In this document: positions 8,656 through 18,420 of the stretch, piece after piece
How the letters are laid out: each line of letters starts with the position of its first letter
How positions within the stretch are numbered: position 1 is the stretch's first letter
DNA from: JACKII01 sp965222315
Lineage (GTDB): Bacteria; Pseudomonadota; Alphaproteobacteria; Bin95
Reading direction: 5' to 3'
Length of the DNA stretch: 64,000 nt
Assembly: GCA_965222315.1 (NCBI GenBank)
Contig: OZ244951.1
Coordinates: 1,116,001-1,180,000, forward strand
Position numbers and translations under genes: made by a program
The notes under the pieces: generated by a model
What the model saw: only the letters and a program-made list of their open reading frames with translations
Told to the model about the DNA's origin: nothing
Database searches by the model: none

Positions 8656-9126
8656 ATGTCGCGCCGCCGCGCTGCCGAAAAACGCGAGATCCTGCCGGAT
8701 CCGCAATATGGCGATCTGACGATCACCAAGTTCATCAACTGCATGATGCTGGACGGCAAGAAAGCTGTCGCTGAGAAAATTTTCTACAGCGCGCTGGACA
8801 CCGCTCAGAACCGTGGCGGTGTCGATGGCCCGCAGGTCTTCCATACTGCCTTGGACAATATTCGTCCGAACCTGGAAGTGCGCTCCCGCCGTGTCGGTGG
8901 CGCCACCTATCAGGTGCCGGTCGAGGTGCGTGCCGAGCGCGCCCAGGCCCTGGCGATCCGTTGGTTGATCAACGCCGCGCGCTCGCGCCCGGAAAAGACC
9001 ATGCAGGACCGCCTGGCCGGCGAGCTCATGGACGCCATGAACAACCGCGGTGGTGCGGTGAAGAAGCGGGAAGACACCCACCGGATGGCAGAAGCCAACC
9101 GCGCCTTCTCGCATTATCGCTGGTAG
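8656..9126 (+). CDS. rpsG: 30S ribosomal protein S7
   Basis: Primary binding protein that nucleates assembly of the 30S head and contacts tRNA in the E site. The 156-residue protein has the usual length and family sequences, such as MSRRRAAEKREILPDP at the start, GGATYQVPVEV in the middle and REDTHRMAEANRAFSHYRW at the end. A GAGGGGAG ribosome-binding site lies 9 bp upstream. In Escherichia coli S7 represses its own operon; no such site can be confirmed here. fusA follows after 24 bp. Confidence 0.97.
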   Translation: MSRRRAAEKREILPDPQYGDLTITKFINCMMLDGKKAVAEKIFYSALDTAQNRGGVDGPQVFHTALDNIRPNLEVRSRRVGGATYQVPVEVRAERAQALAIRWLINAARSRPEKTMQDRLAGELMDAMNNRGGAVKKREDTHRMAEANRAFSHYRW

Positions 9127-9150
9127 ATCGAAACAGAGGGTTCATCAGCA

Positions 9151-11235
9151 ATGGCACGCGACACTACACTCGATATGTACCGCAATATCGGCATCATGGC
9201 CCATATTGATGCCGGTAAGACGACGACCACCGAACGCATCCTCTTCTACACCGGCCGGTCTTATAAGATCGGTGAGGTGCATGACGGCGCTGCAACCATG
9301 GACTGGATGGAGCAGGAGCAGGAGCGTGGCATCACGATCACTTCTGCGGCGACCACCACGTTCTGGCGTGATCATCGCGTCAACATCATCGACACGCCTG
9401 GCCACGTCGATTTCACCATTGAGGTGGAGCGGTCCCTGCGTGTGCTCGACGGTGCGGTAACGGTGTTCGACTCGGTTGCGGGCGTTGAGCCTCAGTCCGA
9501 GACCGTGTGGCGTCAGGCCGACAAATACGGCGTGCCTCGGATGTGTTTCGTCAACAAGATGGACCGCACCGGCGCCAACTTCTTCCGCTGTGTCGATATG
9601 ATGGTGGACCGCCTTGGCGCGGTGCCGCTGGTTTGCCAGTTGCCGGTCGGCAGTGAAGCGGACTTTGCCGGCGTCATTGACCTGCTGAAGATGAAGGCGA
9701 TCATCTGGAAAGATGAAAGCCTGGGTGCGGAGTTCGAGTATCTCGACATCCCCGATAACCTTGCCGATCAGGCCGCGGAATACCGGGAACGCCTCATCGA
9801 GACTGCCGTAGAGCAGGACGACGCTGCGATGGAAGCGTACCTCGACGGCAATGAGCCCGACGAGGCGACGCTGAAGGCCTGCATCCGCAAGGGTACGATC
9901 GCCAACGCGTTTGTTCCGGTTCTGTGTGGCTCTGCCTTTAAGAACAAGGGCGTGCAGCCGTTGCTCGACGCCGTCATCGACTTCCTGCCGAGCCCCGTCG
10001 ATGTGGCCGCCATCCAGGGTGTGAAGGCCGGCACGGAAGAGCAGATCGAGCGCAACAACTCTGATGACGAGCCGTTTGCTGCGCTGGCGTTCAAGATCAT
10101 GAGCGATCCGTTTGTCGGCTCGTTGACCTTCGTGCGCATCTATTCCGGCATTCTGACCAGCGGCAGCAGCGTCATGAATACCGTGAAGGGCAAGCGCGAG
10201 CGCATCGGCCGTATGCTGCTGATGCATGCGAACAGCCGGGAAGACGTAAAAGAAGCACGGGCCGGCGATATCGTCGCCATCGCCTCGCTGAAAGAGACGA
10301 CGACCGGCGACACCCTGTCGGATCCGACCAACCAGGTGATCCTGGAGCGTATGGAGTTCCCCGATCCGGTGATCGAGATCGCGGTTGAGCCGAAATCCAA
10401 GGCCGACCAGGAAAAGATGGGCATCGCCCTCAGCCGTCTCGCCGCCGAAGACCCGAGCTTCCGCGTCACCTCCGACGTCGAAAGCGGCCAGACTATTATC
10501 AAAGGCATGGGCGAGCTTCATCTCGACATCATTGTCGACCGCATGAAGCGCGAGTTTAAGGTTGAAGCGAACGTGGGCGCGCCGCAGGTGGCCTACCGCG
10601 AAACCATCACCCGCGTCGCGGAAGTGGATTACACCCACAAGAAGCAGTCCGGCGGTTCCGGCCAGTTCGCGCGTATCAAGCTGGTGTTCGAACCGATCGA
10701 CAAGACTGTGGACGAAGGCTTTACCTTCGAAAGCTCCATCGTCGGCGGCTCCGTCCCGCGGGAATACATTCCCGGCGTGGAAAAGGGCATCCGCAGCGCC
10801 ATGGAGTCCGGCATTCTGGCTGGCTTCCCGGTGATCGACTTCAAGGTGAAGCTGATCGACGGTGCCTACCACGACGTCGACTCCAGCGTGATGGCGTTTG
10901 AAATCGCGGCCCGCGCGGCCTTCCGTGAAGGCATGGAAAAGGGCAAGCCTGCCCTGCTCGAGCCGATCATGAAGGTCGAGGTGGTGACACCGGAAGAATA
11001 TATGGGCGACGTGATCGGCGATCTGAACTCGCGCCGCGGCCAGATTGCCAGCATGGACGATCGTGGCAATGCCCGCGTCGTCAATGGCATGGTCCCGCTG
11101 GCCAACATGTTTGGGTACATCAACACGCTGCGCTCCATGAGCCAGGGCCGTGCCCAGTACAGCATGCAATTCGACCATTATGATCAAGTGCCCCAGGCCG
11201 TTGCGGATGAAGTCCGCGCGAAGCTGGCGGGCTAA
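9151..11235 (+). CDS. fusA: elongation factor G
   Basis: Translocase GTPase that moves tRNA and mRNA through the ribosome and helps recycle it. The 694-residue protein has the G1 motif AHIDAGKT at 17-24, DTPGHVD and NKMD in the GTPase domain, and the later EF-G domains with GMGELHLDIIVDRMKREF and YHDVDSSVMAFEIAARAAFREG. Length and motifs are those of the housekeeping form, not of a tetracycline-protection relative. tuf follows 27 bp later. Confidence 0.97.
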   Translation: MARDTTLDMYRNIGIMAHIDAGKTTTTERILFYTGRSYKIGEVHDGAATMDWMEQEQERGITITSAATTTFWRDHRVNIIDTPGHVDFTIEVERSLRVLDGAVTVFDSVAGVEPQSETVWRQADKYGVPRMCFVNKMDRTGANFFRCVDMMVDRLGAVPLVCQLPVGSEADFAGVIDLLKMKAIIWKDESLGAEFEYLDIPDNLADQAAEYRERLIETAVEQDDAAMEAYLDGNEPDEATLKACIRKGTIANAFVPVLCGSAFKNKGVQPLLDAVIDFLPSPVDVAAIQGVKAGTEEQIERNNSDDEPFAALAFKIMSDPFVGSLTFVRIYSGILTSGSSVMNTVKGKRERIGRMLLMHANSREDVKEARAGDIVAIASLKETTTGDTLSDPTNQVILERMEFPDPVIEIAVEPKSKADQEKMGIALSRLAAEDPSFRVTSDVESGQTIIKGMGELHLDIIVDRMKREFKVEANVGAPQVAYRETITRVAEVDYTHKKQSGGSGQFARIKLVFEPIDKTVDEGFTFESSIVGGSVPREYIPGVEKGIRSAMESGILAGFPVIDFKVKLIDGAYHDVDSSVMAFEIAARAAFREGMEKGKPALLEPIMKVEVVTPEEYMGDVIGDLNSRRGQIASMDDRGNARVVNGMVPLANMFGYINTLRSMSQGRAQYSMQFDHYDQVPQAVADEVRAKLAG

Positions 11236-11262
11236 CAGACACAGCGCTTGGAGTAAGAAGAC

Positions 11263-12453
<1,191 letters not shown>

Positions 12454-12503
12454 TTGACGGTTCGGCTCTAAGTAACGGTTTTACAAAGCGGTAAGAAAAA
12501 GCG

Positions 12504-12812
12504 ATGGACCATCAAAATATTAGAATCCGGCTGAAGGCATTCGATCATCGAATCCTTGACCAGTCGACCAGCGAGATCGTGTCGACGGCGCGCCGCACCG
12601 GCGCATCGATCCGGGGCCCGATCCCGCTGCCGACCCGGATTCAGAAGTATACGGTTCTTCGCGGGCCGCATATCGACAAGAAATCGCGCGATCAATTCGA
12701 GGTCCGGACCCATTTGCGGGTATTGGACATTGTCGACCCTACCCCGCAGACGGTCGATGCGCTCATGAAATTGGATCTGGCTTCCGGCGTGGATGTGGAG
12801 ATCAAGGTATGA
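12504..12812 (+). CDS. rpsJ: 30S ribosomal protein S10 (NusE)
   Basis: Part of the 30S head, and also the NusE factor that links NusG and transcribing polymerase to the ribosome. The 102-residue protein begins MDHQNIRIRLKAFDHRILDQ and contains GPIPLPTRI and DKKSRDQFEVRTH. It opens the S10 operon, but the gap to tuf is only 50 bp with no clear terminator, so read-through from the str operon is likely. The last 4 bp overlap rplC (ATGA). Confidence 0.97.
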   Translation: MDHQNIRIRLKAFDHRILDQSTSEIVSTARRTGASIRGPIPLPTRIQKYTVLRGPHIDKKSRDQFEVRTHLRVLDIVDPTPQTVDALMKLDLASGVDVEIKV

Positions 12813-13567
12813 CCCCGACTCGTACAGGCGTTATCGCAACCAAGCTGGGCATGAGCCGCGTGTTCGGCGAAGGCGGCCGGCACATTCCGGTTACCGTGTT
12901 GAAGCTGGACCAGGTTCGCGTCGTTGGCCACCGTACGGAAGAGCGTGACGGTTACACGGCCATGCAGATCGGCTCCGGCCTCGCCAAGACCAAGCGCGTG
13001 TCGAAAGCAAACCGGACCGCTTACGGCAAGCGCAACGTGGAACCGCCGCAGAAGGTTGTGGAGTTCCGCGTGCCCTCCGGCGCGCTGGTCGATGTGGGTG
13101 CCGAAATCGTGGCGGACCACTTTGTTCCGGGGCAGTTCGTCGACCTGGTCGGCACGTCCAAGGGCAAGGGCTTTGCCGGCGCCATGAAGCGCCATGGCTT
13201 TTCGGGCCTTCGCGCCAGCCACGGCGTTTCGATCTCGCACCGTTCCCACGGTTCTACCGGACAGTGCCAGGACCCCGGTAAGGTGTTCAAGGGCAAGAAA
13301 ATGGCCGGTCACATGGGTGACGAGCGGGTGACGATCCAGAACCTGGAAGTGGTCGGGACCGATATCGAAAAGGGCGTCGTTCTGGTGCGGGGCGCTATCC
13401 CCGGCGCCAAGGGCGGCTATGTGCTGATCAGCGATGCGCTGAAGCGTTCGCTGCCGGACGGTGTTCCGTTCCCGGCGGCCATTCGCGCCGACGCGGCCGC
13501 CGCCGATGAAGCGCCTGCAGACGAGACTCCGGCCGGTGATGCAACCGAAGCCGAGAGCGAAGAGTAA
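12809..13567 (+). CDS. rplC: 50S ribosomal protein L3 with acidic C-terminal tail
   Basis: Early-assembling large-subunit protein near the peptidyl-transferase centre. The 252-residue protein includes the conserved GFAGAMKRHGFSG and GSTGQCQDPGKVFKGKKMAGHMG segments, the latter containing the glutamine methylated by PrmB in other bacteria. E. coli L3 has 209 residues. Here the globular part is followed by about 30 extra residues rich in Ala, Asp and Glu (AAAADEAPADETPAGD onwards), a likely disordered, surface-exposed extension. It overlaps rpsJ by 4 bp; rplD follows 6 bp later. Confidence 0.96.
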   Translation: MTPTRTGVIATKLGMSRVFGEGGRHIPVTVLKLDQVRVVGHRTEERDGYTAMQIGSGLAKTKRVSKANRTAYGKRNVEPPQKVVEFRVPSGALVDVGAEIVADHFVPGQFVDLVGTSKGKGFAGAMKRHGFSGLRASHGVSISHRSHGSTGQCQDPGKVFKGKKMAGHMGDERVTIQNLEVVGTDIEKGVVLVRGAIPGAKGGYVLISDALKRSLPDGVPFPAAIRADAAAADEAPADETPAGDATEAESEE

Positions 13568-13573
13568 GCTCTG

Positions 13574-14194
13574 ATGGAATTGACGATAAAAAACTGGGAG
13601 AATACGGACGTCGGGACGCTTGAAGTAAGCGACGCGGTGTTCGGTGCGGAGGTTCGCTCCGACATTCTCCACCGGGTGGTGACCTGGCAGCTTGCGAAGC
13701 GCCGGGCCGGTACTCACAAAGTGCAGGAGCGGAGCGAGGTCAGCGTGACCAAGACCCGTTTCGGCCGGCAGAAGGGCAGCGGCCGTGCCCGTCACGGCTC
13801 CAAGAACGCAAACCTTTTCCGCGGCGGCGGTGTCAGCCACGGACCGCGCGTCCGCGGGCATGGCTTTTCTCTGCCGAAGAAGATCCGCGCCATGGGGATG
13901 CGCTGCGCGCTGTCCGCCAAGGCGGCGTCCGGCCAGCTGATCGTGCTGGACAGCGCGGAAGCCGGCTCCACCAAGACGAAAGATCTTAAGGCCAAGCTGG
14001 ATGCCCTGGGCATCAAGTCTGCGCTGTTCGTTGGTGGTGCGGAGGTTAACGACGACCTGCGTAAGGCGACGTCGAACCTGATCGGCATCGATGTGCTGCC
14101 GCAGCAAGGCGCAAACGTCTACGACATTCTGCGCCGGGAAAATCTTGTTATGACCCGCGAAGCGGTCGAGCACCTACAGGAGCGTTTAGGATGA
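13574..14194 (+). CDS. rplD: 50S ribosomal protein L4
   Basis: Large-subunit protein lining the exit tunnel. The 206-residue protein contains QKGSGRARHGSKNANLFRGGG and KIRAMGMRCALSAK, the family's tunnel-loop segments. In E. coli L4 also represses the S10 operon by acting on its leader; the short tuf-rpsJ spacer here makes the same mechanism doubtful. The end overlaps rplW by 4 bp (ATGA). Confidence 0.96.
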   Translation: MELTIKNWENTDVGTLEVSDAVFGAEVRSDILHRVVTWQLAKRRAGTHKVQERSEVSVTKTRFGRQKGSGRARHGSKNANLFRGGGVSHGPRVRGHGFSLPKKIRAMGMRCALSAKAASGQLIVLDSAEAGSTKTKDLKAKLDALGIKSALFVGGAEVNDDLRKATSNLIGIDVLPQQGANVYDILRRENLVMTREAVEHLQERLG

Positions 14195-14532
14195 GCCGCG
14201 CCCGACGTATCCGGCCCGCTGCGGCTGCGCCAAGCGAAGGTGAGATGCTGCGCATTATCCGTGCGCCGCACATCACTGAAAAAGCAACGCTGATCAGCGA
14301 GCACAATCAGGTGACGTTCAAGGTTGCCATCGATGCAACGAAGCCAGCGATCGCCGCTGCCGTTGAGCATCTGTTCAAGGTCAAAGTGACCAAGGTGAAC
14401 ACGGTGCGGATGGACGGCAAGGTCAAGCGCTTCCGTGGCGTCATTGGCCGCCGTCCCGATTGGAAGAAAGCCGTAGTCACTCTCGCTGAGGGCGATTCAA
14501 TTGACGTAACCACCGGCATTTCGGCGCGCTAG
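14191..14532 (+). CDS. rplW: 50S ribosomal protein L23
   Basis: Sits at the tunnel exit and docks trigger factor and SRP. The 113-residue protein has the core IIRAPHITEKATLISEHN and the later HLFKVKVTKVNTVRMDGK. The first 24 or so residues (SRARRIRPAAAAPSEGEM) precede the usual L23 start and are Arg/Ala-rich. An internal ATG at codon 25 could be an alternative start, but the ATGA overlap with rplD favours the longer form. Confidence 0.94.
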   Translation: MSRARRIRPAAAAPSEGEMLRIIRAPHITEKATLISEHNQVTFKVAIDATKPAIAAAVEHLFKVKVTKVNTVRMDGKVKRFRGVIGRRPDWKKAVVTLAEGDSIDVTTGISAR

Positions 14533-14556
14533 GCCGGGTTTGGGAACGCTGTAACA

Positions 14557-15387
14557 ATGGCACTGAAACAATACAAACCAATGACTCCGGGCCAGCGCGG
14601 CCTGGTGCTCGTTGACCGCTCGGAACTTTACAAGGGCAAGCCGGTCAAATCTTTGACCGAAGGCCTAAACAAGTCCGGCGGGCGGAACCATCACGGGCAC
14701 ACGACGTCGTTCTGGCGTGGTGGCGGACATAAGCGCCGGTACCGCACGATCGACTTCAAGCGCAATAAGATCGATATGGACGCGACGGTGGAACGGATCG
14801 AATACGATCCTAACCGGACCTCGTTCATCGCGCTGATCAAATATGAAGACGGCGAGCTTGCCTATATCCTGGCGCCGCAGCGGTTGGCGGTCGGCGATAA
14901 GGTGCGTTCCGGCTACGGCTCGGACATCAAGCCGGGCAATGCGCTGCCGCTGCGCCGGATTCCGGTCGGCACGATCATTCACAACATCGAGCTGAAGGTT
15001 GGCAAGGGTGGCCAGGTTGCCCGTTCCGCCGGCGCGTATGCGCAGCTGGTTGGCCGCGACGCCGGTCTCGCGCTGCTGCGTCTTTCCTCGGGAGAGATGC
15101 GCAACGTTCCGCAGGAATGCATGGCGACGGTGGGTGCCGTTTCCAACCCCGACCACGGCAACATCAACCTGGGTAAAGCCGGCCGTAACCGGTGGAAAGG
15201 CCGCCGTCCGCATGTGCGTGGCGTCGTCATGAACCCGGTCGATCACCCGCATGGTGGTGGTGAGGGCCGTACCTCGGGCGGCCGTCATCCGGTTACCCCG
15301 TGGGGCAAGCCGACCAAGGGCCACCGCACCCGCTCGCCGAAGAAGCCGTCGAGCAAGATGATCGTCCGTTCGCGGCACAAACGTTAG
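14557..15387 (+). CDS. rplB: 50S ribosomal protein L2
   Basis: Binds the peptidyl-transferase centre region and is needed for subunit association. The 276-residue protein shows MALKQYKPMTPGQRG at its start, the GNALPLRRIPVGT domain junction and VMNPVDHPHGGGEGR with the conserved histidine essential for activity. It lies in normal S10-operon order between rplW and rpsS, 24 bp and 13 bp away. Confidence 0.97.
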   Translation: MALKQYKPMTPGQRGLVLVDRSELYKGKPVKSLTEGLNKSGGRNHHGHTTSFWRGGGHKRRYRTIDFKRNKIDMDATVERIEYDPNRTSFIALIKYEDGELAYILAPQRLAVGDKVRSGYGSDIKPGNALPLRRIPVGTIIHNIELKVGKGGQVARSAGAYAQLVGRDAGLALLRLSSGEMRNVPQECMATVGAVSNPDHGNINLGKAGRNRWKGRRPHVRGVVMNPVDHPHGGGEGRTSGGRHPVTPWGKPTKGHRTRSPKKPSSKMIVRSRHKR

Positions 15388-15400
15388 GGCACGATAGATT

Positions 15401-15679
15401 ATGGCGCGTTCTGTTTGGAAAGGTCCGTTCGTTGACGGCTATCTGCTGAAAAAAGCAGATGTCGTGCGCGGCTCGGGCCGGAATGAGGTGATCAGGACCT
15501 GGTCCCGCCGTTCCACTATTCTTCCGCAATTCGTTGGACTGACCTTCGGGGTCTACAACGGGCAGAAGTTCATTCCGGTTTCGGTTAACGAGCAAATGGT
15601 CGGGCACAAGTTCGGCGAGTTCGCACCGACCCGCACCTATTATGGCCACGAGGCCGACAAGAAGGCACGGAGGCGGTAA
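15401..15679 (+). CDS. rpsS: 30S ribosomal protein S19
   Basis: 30S head protein that forms a pair with S13. The 92-residue protein begins ARSVWKGPFVDGYLLKKA and includes WSRRSTILPQFVGLTFGVYN and GHKFGEFAPTRTY, all diagnostic. Its TAA overlaps the rplV ATG by one base (TAATG), so the two are translationally coupled. Confidence 0.97.
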   Translation: MARSVWKGPFVDGYLLKKADVVRGSGRNEVIRTWSRRSTILPQFVGLTFGVYNGQKFIPVSVNEQMVGHKFGEFAPTRTYYGHEADKKARRR

Positions 15680-16062
15680 TGGGCAAACAATCTGCAGTGC
15701 GCGCGCTTCCGGACAATGAGGCGAAGGCGGTCATGCGCAACTTGCGCATCAGCCCGCAAAAGCTGAATCTGGTTGCGCAGAGCATCCGCGGCATGCCGGC
15801 GGAGAAGGCGCTGCTGGCGCTGAAATTCTCCACCAAGCGTATCGCCCATGATGTCCGCAAGACCCTGCTGTCGGCAGTGTCGAACGCGGAAAACAACCAC
15901 GACCTCGACGTCGACCGGTTGGTGGTAGCGGAAGCGTCCGTAGGCAAGGCACTGGTCATGAAGCGTTTTCATGCCCGCGCCCGTGGCCGCGGTGCGCAAA
16001 TCCAGAAGCCGTTCAGCCACCTGACCATCGTCGTGCGTGAAGAGGCGGAGGAAGAAGACTAA
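15679..16062 (+). CDS. rplV: 50S ribosomal protein L22
   Basis: Lines the exit tunnel together with L4; its beta-hairpin is where some macrolide-resistance changes arise. The 127-residue protein contains LRISPQKLNLVAQSIRGMP and the hairpin region FHARARGRGAQIQKPFSHL. The C-terminus ends EEAEEED, slightly more acidic than usual. It shares one base with both its neighbours, rpsS and rpsC. Confidence 0.97.
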   Translation: MGKQSAVRALPDNEAKAVMRNLRISPQKLNLVAQSIRGMPAEKALLALKFSTKRIAHDVRKTLLSAVSNAENNHDLDVDRLVVAEASVGKALVMKRFHARARGRGAQIQKPFSHLTIVVREEAEEED

Positions 16063-16853
16063 TGGGCCATAAGGTCAATCCAATCGGTCTGCGTGTCGGT
16101 ATCAACCGCACTTGGGACTCCCGCTGGTATGCAGGCCGGGACTACGCCGATCTTCTTGAAGAAGATGTGAAGATCCGCAAGTTCCTGAACGACAAGCTCG
16201 GCCAGGCCGGTGTGTCGAAGATCGTTATCGAACGTCCGGCAAAGCGTGCCCGTGTGACTATTCACTCGGCCCGCCCCGGCGTCATTATCGGAAAGAAGGG
16301 CGCGGACATCGAGAAGCTGCGCCAGTCTCTTTCGCAACTGACGGCCAATGAAGTCTCGCTGAATATCGTTGAGATCCGGAAGCCGGAAATCGAAGCACAG
16401 CTTGTCGCCGATAACATTGCTCAGCAGTTGGAGCGCCGCGTTGCGTTCCGTCGCGCACTAAAGCGCGCTGTGCAGTCGGCCATGCGCCTGGGTGCCCTGG
16501 GTATCCGGATCAATGCAGCCGGCCGCCTTGGTGGGGCCGAGATCGCGCGGACCGAATGGTACCGTGAAGGTCGTGTGCCGCTGCATACGCTGCGGGCCGA
16601 TGTGGACTACGCGACCTCCGAGGCGCACACGACCTACGGCATTTGCGGCATCAAGGTCTGGATCTTCAAAGGTGAGATTCTGGAGCATGATCCGATGGCG
16701 CAGGACAAGCGTCTCTCTGAACAGCAATCGACGATGGGCGGTCCGGGCGGCCGTGACCGTGATGACCGTCCGCGCCGCGACCGGGAAGACCGTCCGCGCC
16801 GGGGCCGCAATCGCGGTGGCGACGACAAACGTCCTTCCGGCGCTGCGGACTAG
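16062..16853 (+). CDS. rpsC: 30S ribosomal protein S3 with Arg/Asp/Gly-rich tail
   Basis: mRNA-entry-channel protein with helicase-like activity. The 263-residue protein has the KH domain with GVIIGKKGADIEKLR at about 68-82 and the C-terminal domain GRLGGAEIARTEWYREGRVPLHT. E. coli S3 has 233 residues. Here the last 40 or so residues are a low-complexity tail of Arg, Asp and Gly (GGRDRDDRPRRDREDRP onwards) that is probably disordered. Start and stop overlap rplV and approach rplP (20 bp). Confidence 0.96.
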   Translation: MGHKVNPIGLRVGINRTWDSRWYAGRDYADLLEEDVKIRKFLNDKLGQAGVSKIVIERPAKRARVTIHSARPGVIIGKKGADIEKLRQSLSQLTANEVSLNIVEIRKPEIEAQLVADNIAQQLERRVAFRRALKRAVQSAMRLGALGIRINAAGRLGGAEIARTEWYREGRVPLHTLRADVDYATSEAHTTYGICGIKVWIFKGEILEHDPMAQDKRLSEQQSTMGGPGGRDRDDRPRRDREDRPRRGRNRGGDDKRPSGAAD

Positions 16854-16873
16854 CAGGGAAAGGCTGAGGACTC

Positions 16874-17431
16874 ATGCTGAGCCCCAAGAGAACGAAGTTT
16901 CGCAAACAGCATAAAGGCCGTATTCACGGTCTTGCGAAGAGCGGCACTGACATTGCGTTCGGTTCCTATGGTCTGAAGGCCATGGCGCCGGAGCGTATCA
17001 CGGCCCGTCAGATCGAGGCCGCGCGTCGGGCGATGACCCGCCGGATGCGCCGCATGGGCAAGGTCTGGATCCGGATTTTCCCGGATGTTCCGGTTTCCTC
17101 GAAGCCTGCCGAAGTCCGTATGGGCAAAGGCAAGGGCTCGCCGGAATTCTGGGTCGCGAAGGTGAAGCCAGGCCGGATCATGTTCGAGGTCGACGGTGTA
17201 TCGGAGCAAATCGCGCGCGAAGCGTTCGAACTTGCCGCGGCCAAGCTGCCGATACCGGTTAAGTTTGTCAGCCGCCCGGCCTATCTGCCGATCCGCGAAG
17301 AAGTCGTCTATGAGATGATGCCGGAAGAGGATCTGGACGCGCCAGTTGATGGCGATGAGGTCGCTGATGAGGCTGCTGATGGCGAGGCCGAAGCAGCAGA
17401 CGAGAATGACGAGAAGGCGGAGGCCGAATAA
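16874..17431 (+). CDS. rplP: 50S ribosomal protein L16 with long acidic tail
   Basis: Large-subunit protein at the A-site tRNA elbow. The 185-residue protein starts MLSPKRTKFRKQHKGRIHG and carries GSYGLKAMAPERITARQIEAARR in pieces such as ARQIEAARRAM, and the RMGKGKG loop. The family is normally about 137 residues. After the core ends near residue 137, about 48 residues follow that are almost entirely Asp, Glu, Ala, Gly and Val (DAPVDGDEVADEAADGEAEA). No frameshift is apparent and the spacing to rpmC (3 bp) is normal, so this is a genuine extension. Confidence 0.96.
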   Translation: MLSPKRTKFRKQHKGRIHGLAKSGTDIAFGSYGLKAMAPERITARQIEAARRAMTRRMRRMGKVWIRIFPDVPVSSKPAEVRMGKGKGSPEFWVAKVKPGRIMFEVDGVSEQIAREAFELAAAKLPIPVKFVSRPAYLPIREEVVYEMMPEEDLDAPVDGDEVADEAADGEAEAADENDEKAEAE

Positions 17432-17434
17432 GCC

Positions 17435-17638
17435 ATGAAGTCCGGCGATGTTCGGAGCTTGTCTGATGACCAGCTCCAGGAAAATCTGACGCAATTGCGG
17501 CGCGAGGCGTTTAACCTGCGTTTCCAGAAGGCGTCGGGCCAGTTGGAAGGCACGTCGCGGATGCGCGAAATTCGTCGCGATATCGCACGCTGCCTGACCA
17601 TAATAAGCGAGCGCCGCCAGGCGCAGGCCGCCGGTTAG
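17435..17638 (+). CDS. rpmC: 50S ribosomal protein L29
   Basis: Small helical protein at the tunnel exit beside L23. The 67-residue protein starts MKSGDVRSLSDDQLQENL and contains LRREAFNLRFQKASGQLE, the typical central helix. It lies 3 bp after rplP and 31 bp before rpsQ, as expected in the S10 operon. Confidence 0.96.
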   Translation: MKSGDVRSLSDDQLQENLTQLRREAFNLRFQKASGQLEGTSRMREIRRDIARCLTIISERRQAQAAG

Positions 17639-17669
17639 ACCGCTGGCACGATAAGGACAATCGAAAAGC

Positions 17670-17948
17670 ATGCCAAAACGTACCCTTCAGGGCCTCGTGG
17701 TAAGTGACAAGGGCGACAAAACCATCGTCGTCCGTGTTGACCGGCGCGTGACGCACCCGATTTACAAGAAGATCATCACCCGCTCGAAGAAGTTCATGGC
17801 GCATGATGAAGCCAATCTGTACCGCGAAGGCGATACGGTGCGGATTGAGGAAAGCCGCCCACTGTCCAAGCAAAAGCGCTGGGTAGCGATTGAGCGCGTG
17901 GCGAAGGGCGTGCAGTCGCGTTCCGAGGGCGTTGCGGCTGACGCCTGA
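17670..17948 (+). CDS. rpsQ: 30S ribosomal protein S17
   Basis: OB-fold protein important in 30S body assembly. The 92-residue protein starts MPKRTLQGLVVSDKGDKT and contains HPIYKKIITRSKKFMAHDE and DTVRIEESRPLSKQKRW. A short extra tail (VQSRSEGVAADA) follows the core. It closes the S10 operon part; about 100 bp separate it from rplN. Confidence 0.96.
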   Translation: MPKRTLQGLVVSDKGDKTIVVRVDRRVTHPIYKKIITRSKKFMAHDEANLYREGDTVRIEESRPLSKQKRWVAIERVAKGVQSRSEGVAADA

Positions 17949-18049
17949 GAGCGTGGCCGGCGGAAAGAGTGCGGCGCGAAAGCGCCAATTAGTACGATAT
18001 ACGCGGGAGCAGCCAATGCGGCTCCGGCGGACTTGAGGAGATTAGGTCC

Positions 18050-18418
18050 ATGATCCAAACGGAAACCAATCTCGACGTTGCGGATAATTCAGGAGCGAAG
18101 CGCGTACAGTGCATTCGCGTCCTGGGCGGCACAGGCCGCCGCACCGCCAGTGTCGGGGACATTATCGTTGTATCCGTCAAAGACGCGATCCCCAGGGGCC
18201 GTGTAAAGAAGGGCAACGTGCACCGGGCGGTTATCGTCCGGACGGCGAAGGAAGTGCACCGTCCCGACGGTACCTCCATTCGTTTCGACCGCAACGCCGC
18301 GGTCATCATCAATCCCAACAATGAGCCGGTTGGCACCCGTATCTTCGGGCCCGTGACGCGCGAGCTTCGCAGCAAGGGCTTCATGAAGATCATCAGCCTG
18401 GCGCCGGAGGTGCTGTAG
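18050..18418 (+). CDS. rplN: 50S ribosomal protein L14
   Basis: Large-subunit interface protein that contacts the 30S subunit. The 122-residue protein starts MIQTETNLDVADNSGAKRV and includes the family segments IRVLGGTGRR and VRTAKEVHRPDGTSIRFD. The GAGGAG site just upstream (18035-18040) supports the start. It begins the spc part of the locus after a 101-bp spacer that contains a small GAAA-loop hairpin. rplX follows 2 bp later. Confidence 0.97.
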   Translation: MIQTETNLDVADNSGAKRVQCIRVLGGTGRRTASVGDIIVVSVKDAIPRGRVKKGNVHRAVIVRTAKEVHRPDGTSIRFDRNAAVIINPNNEPVGTRIFGPVTRELRSKGFMKIISLAPEVL

Positions 18419-18420
18419 TC

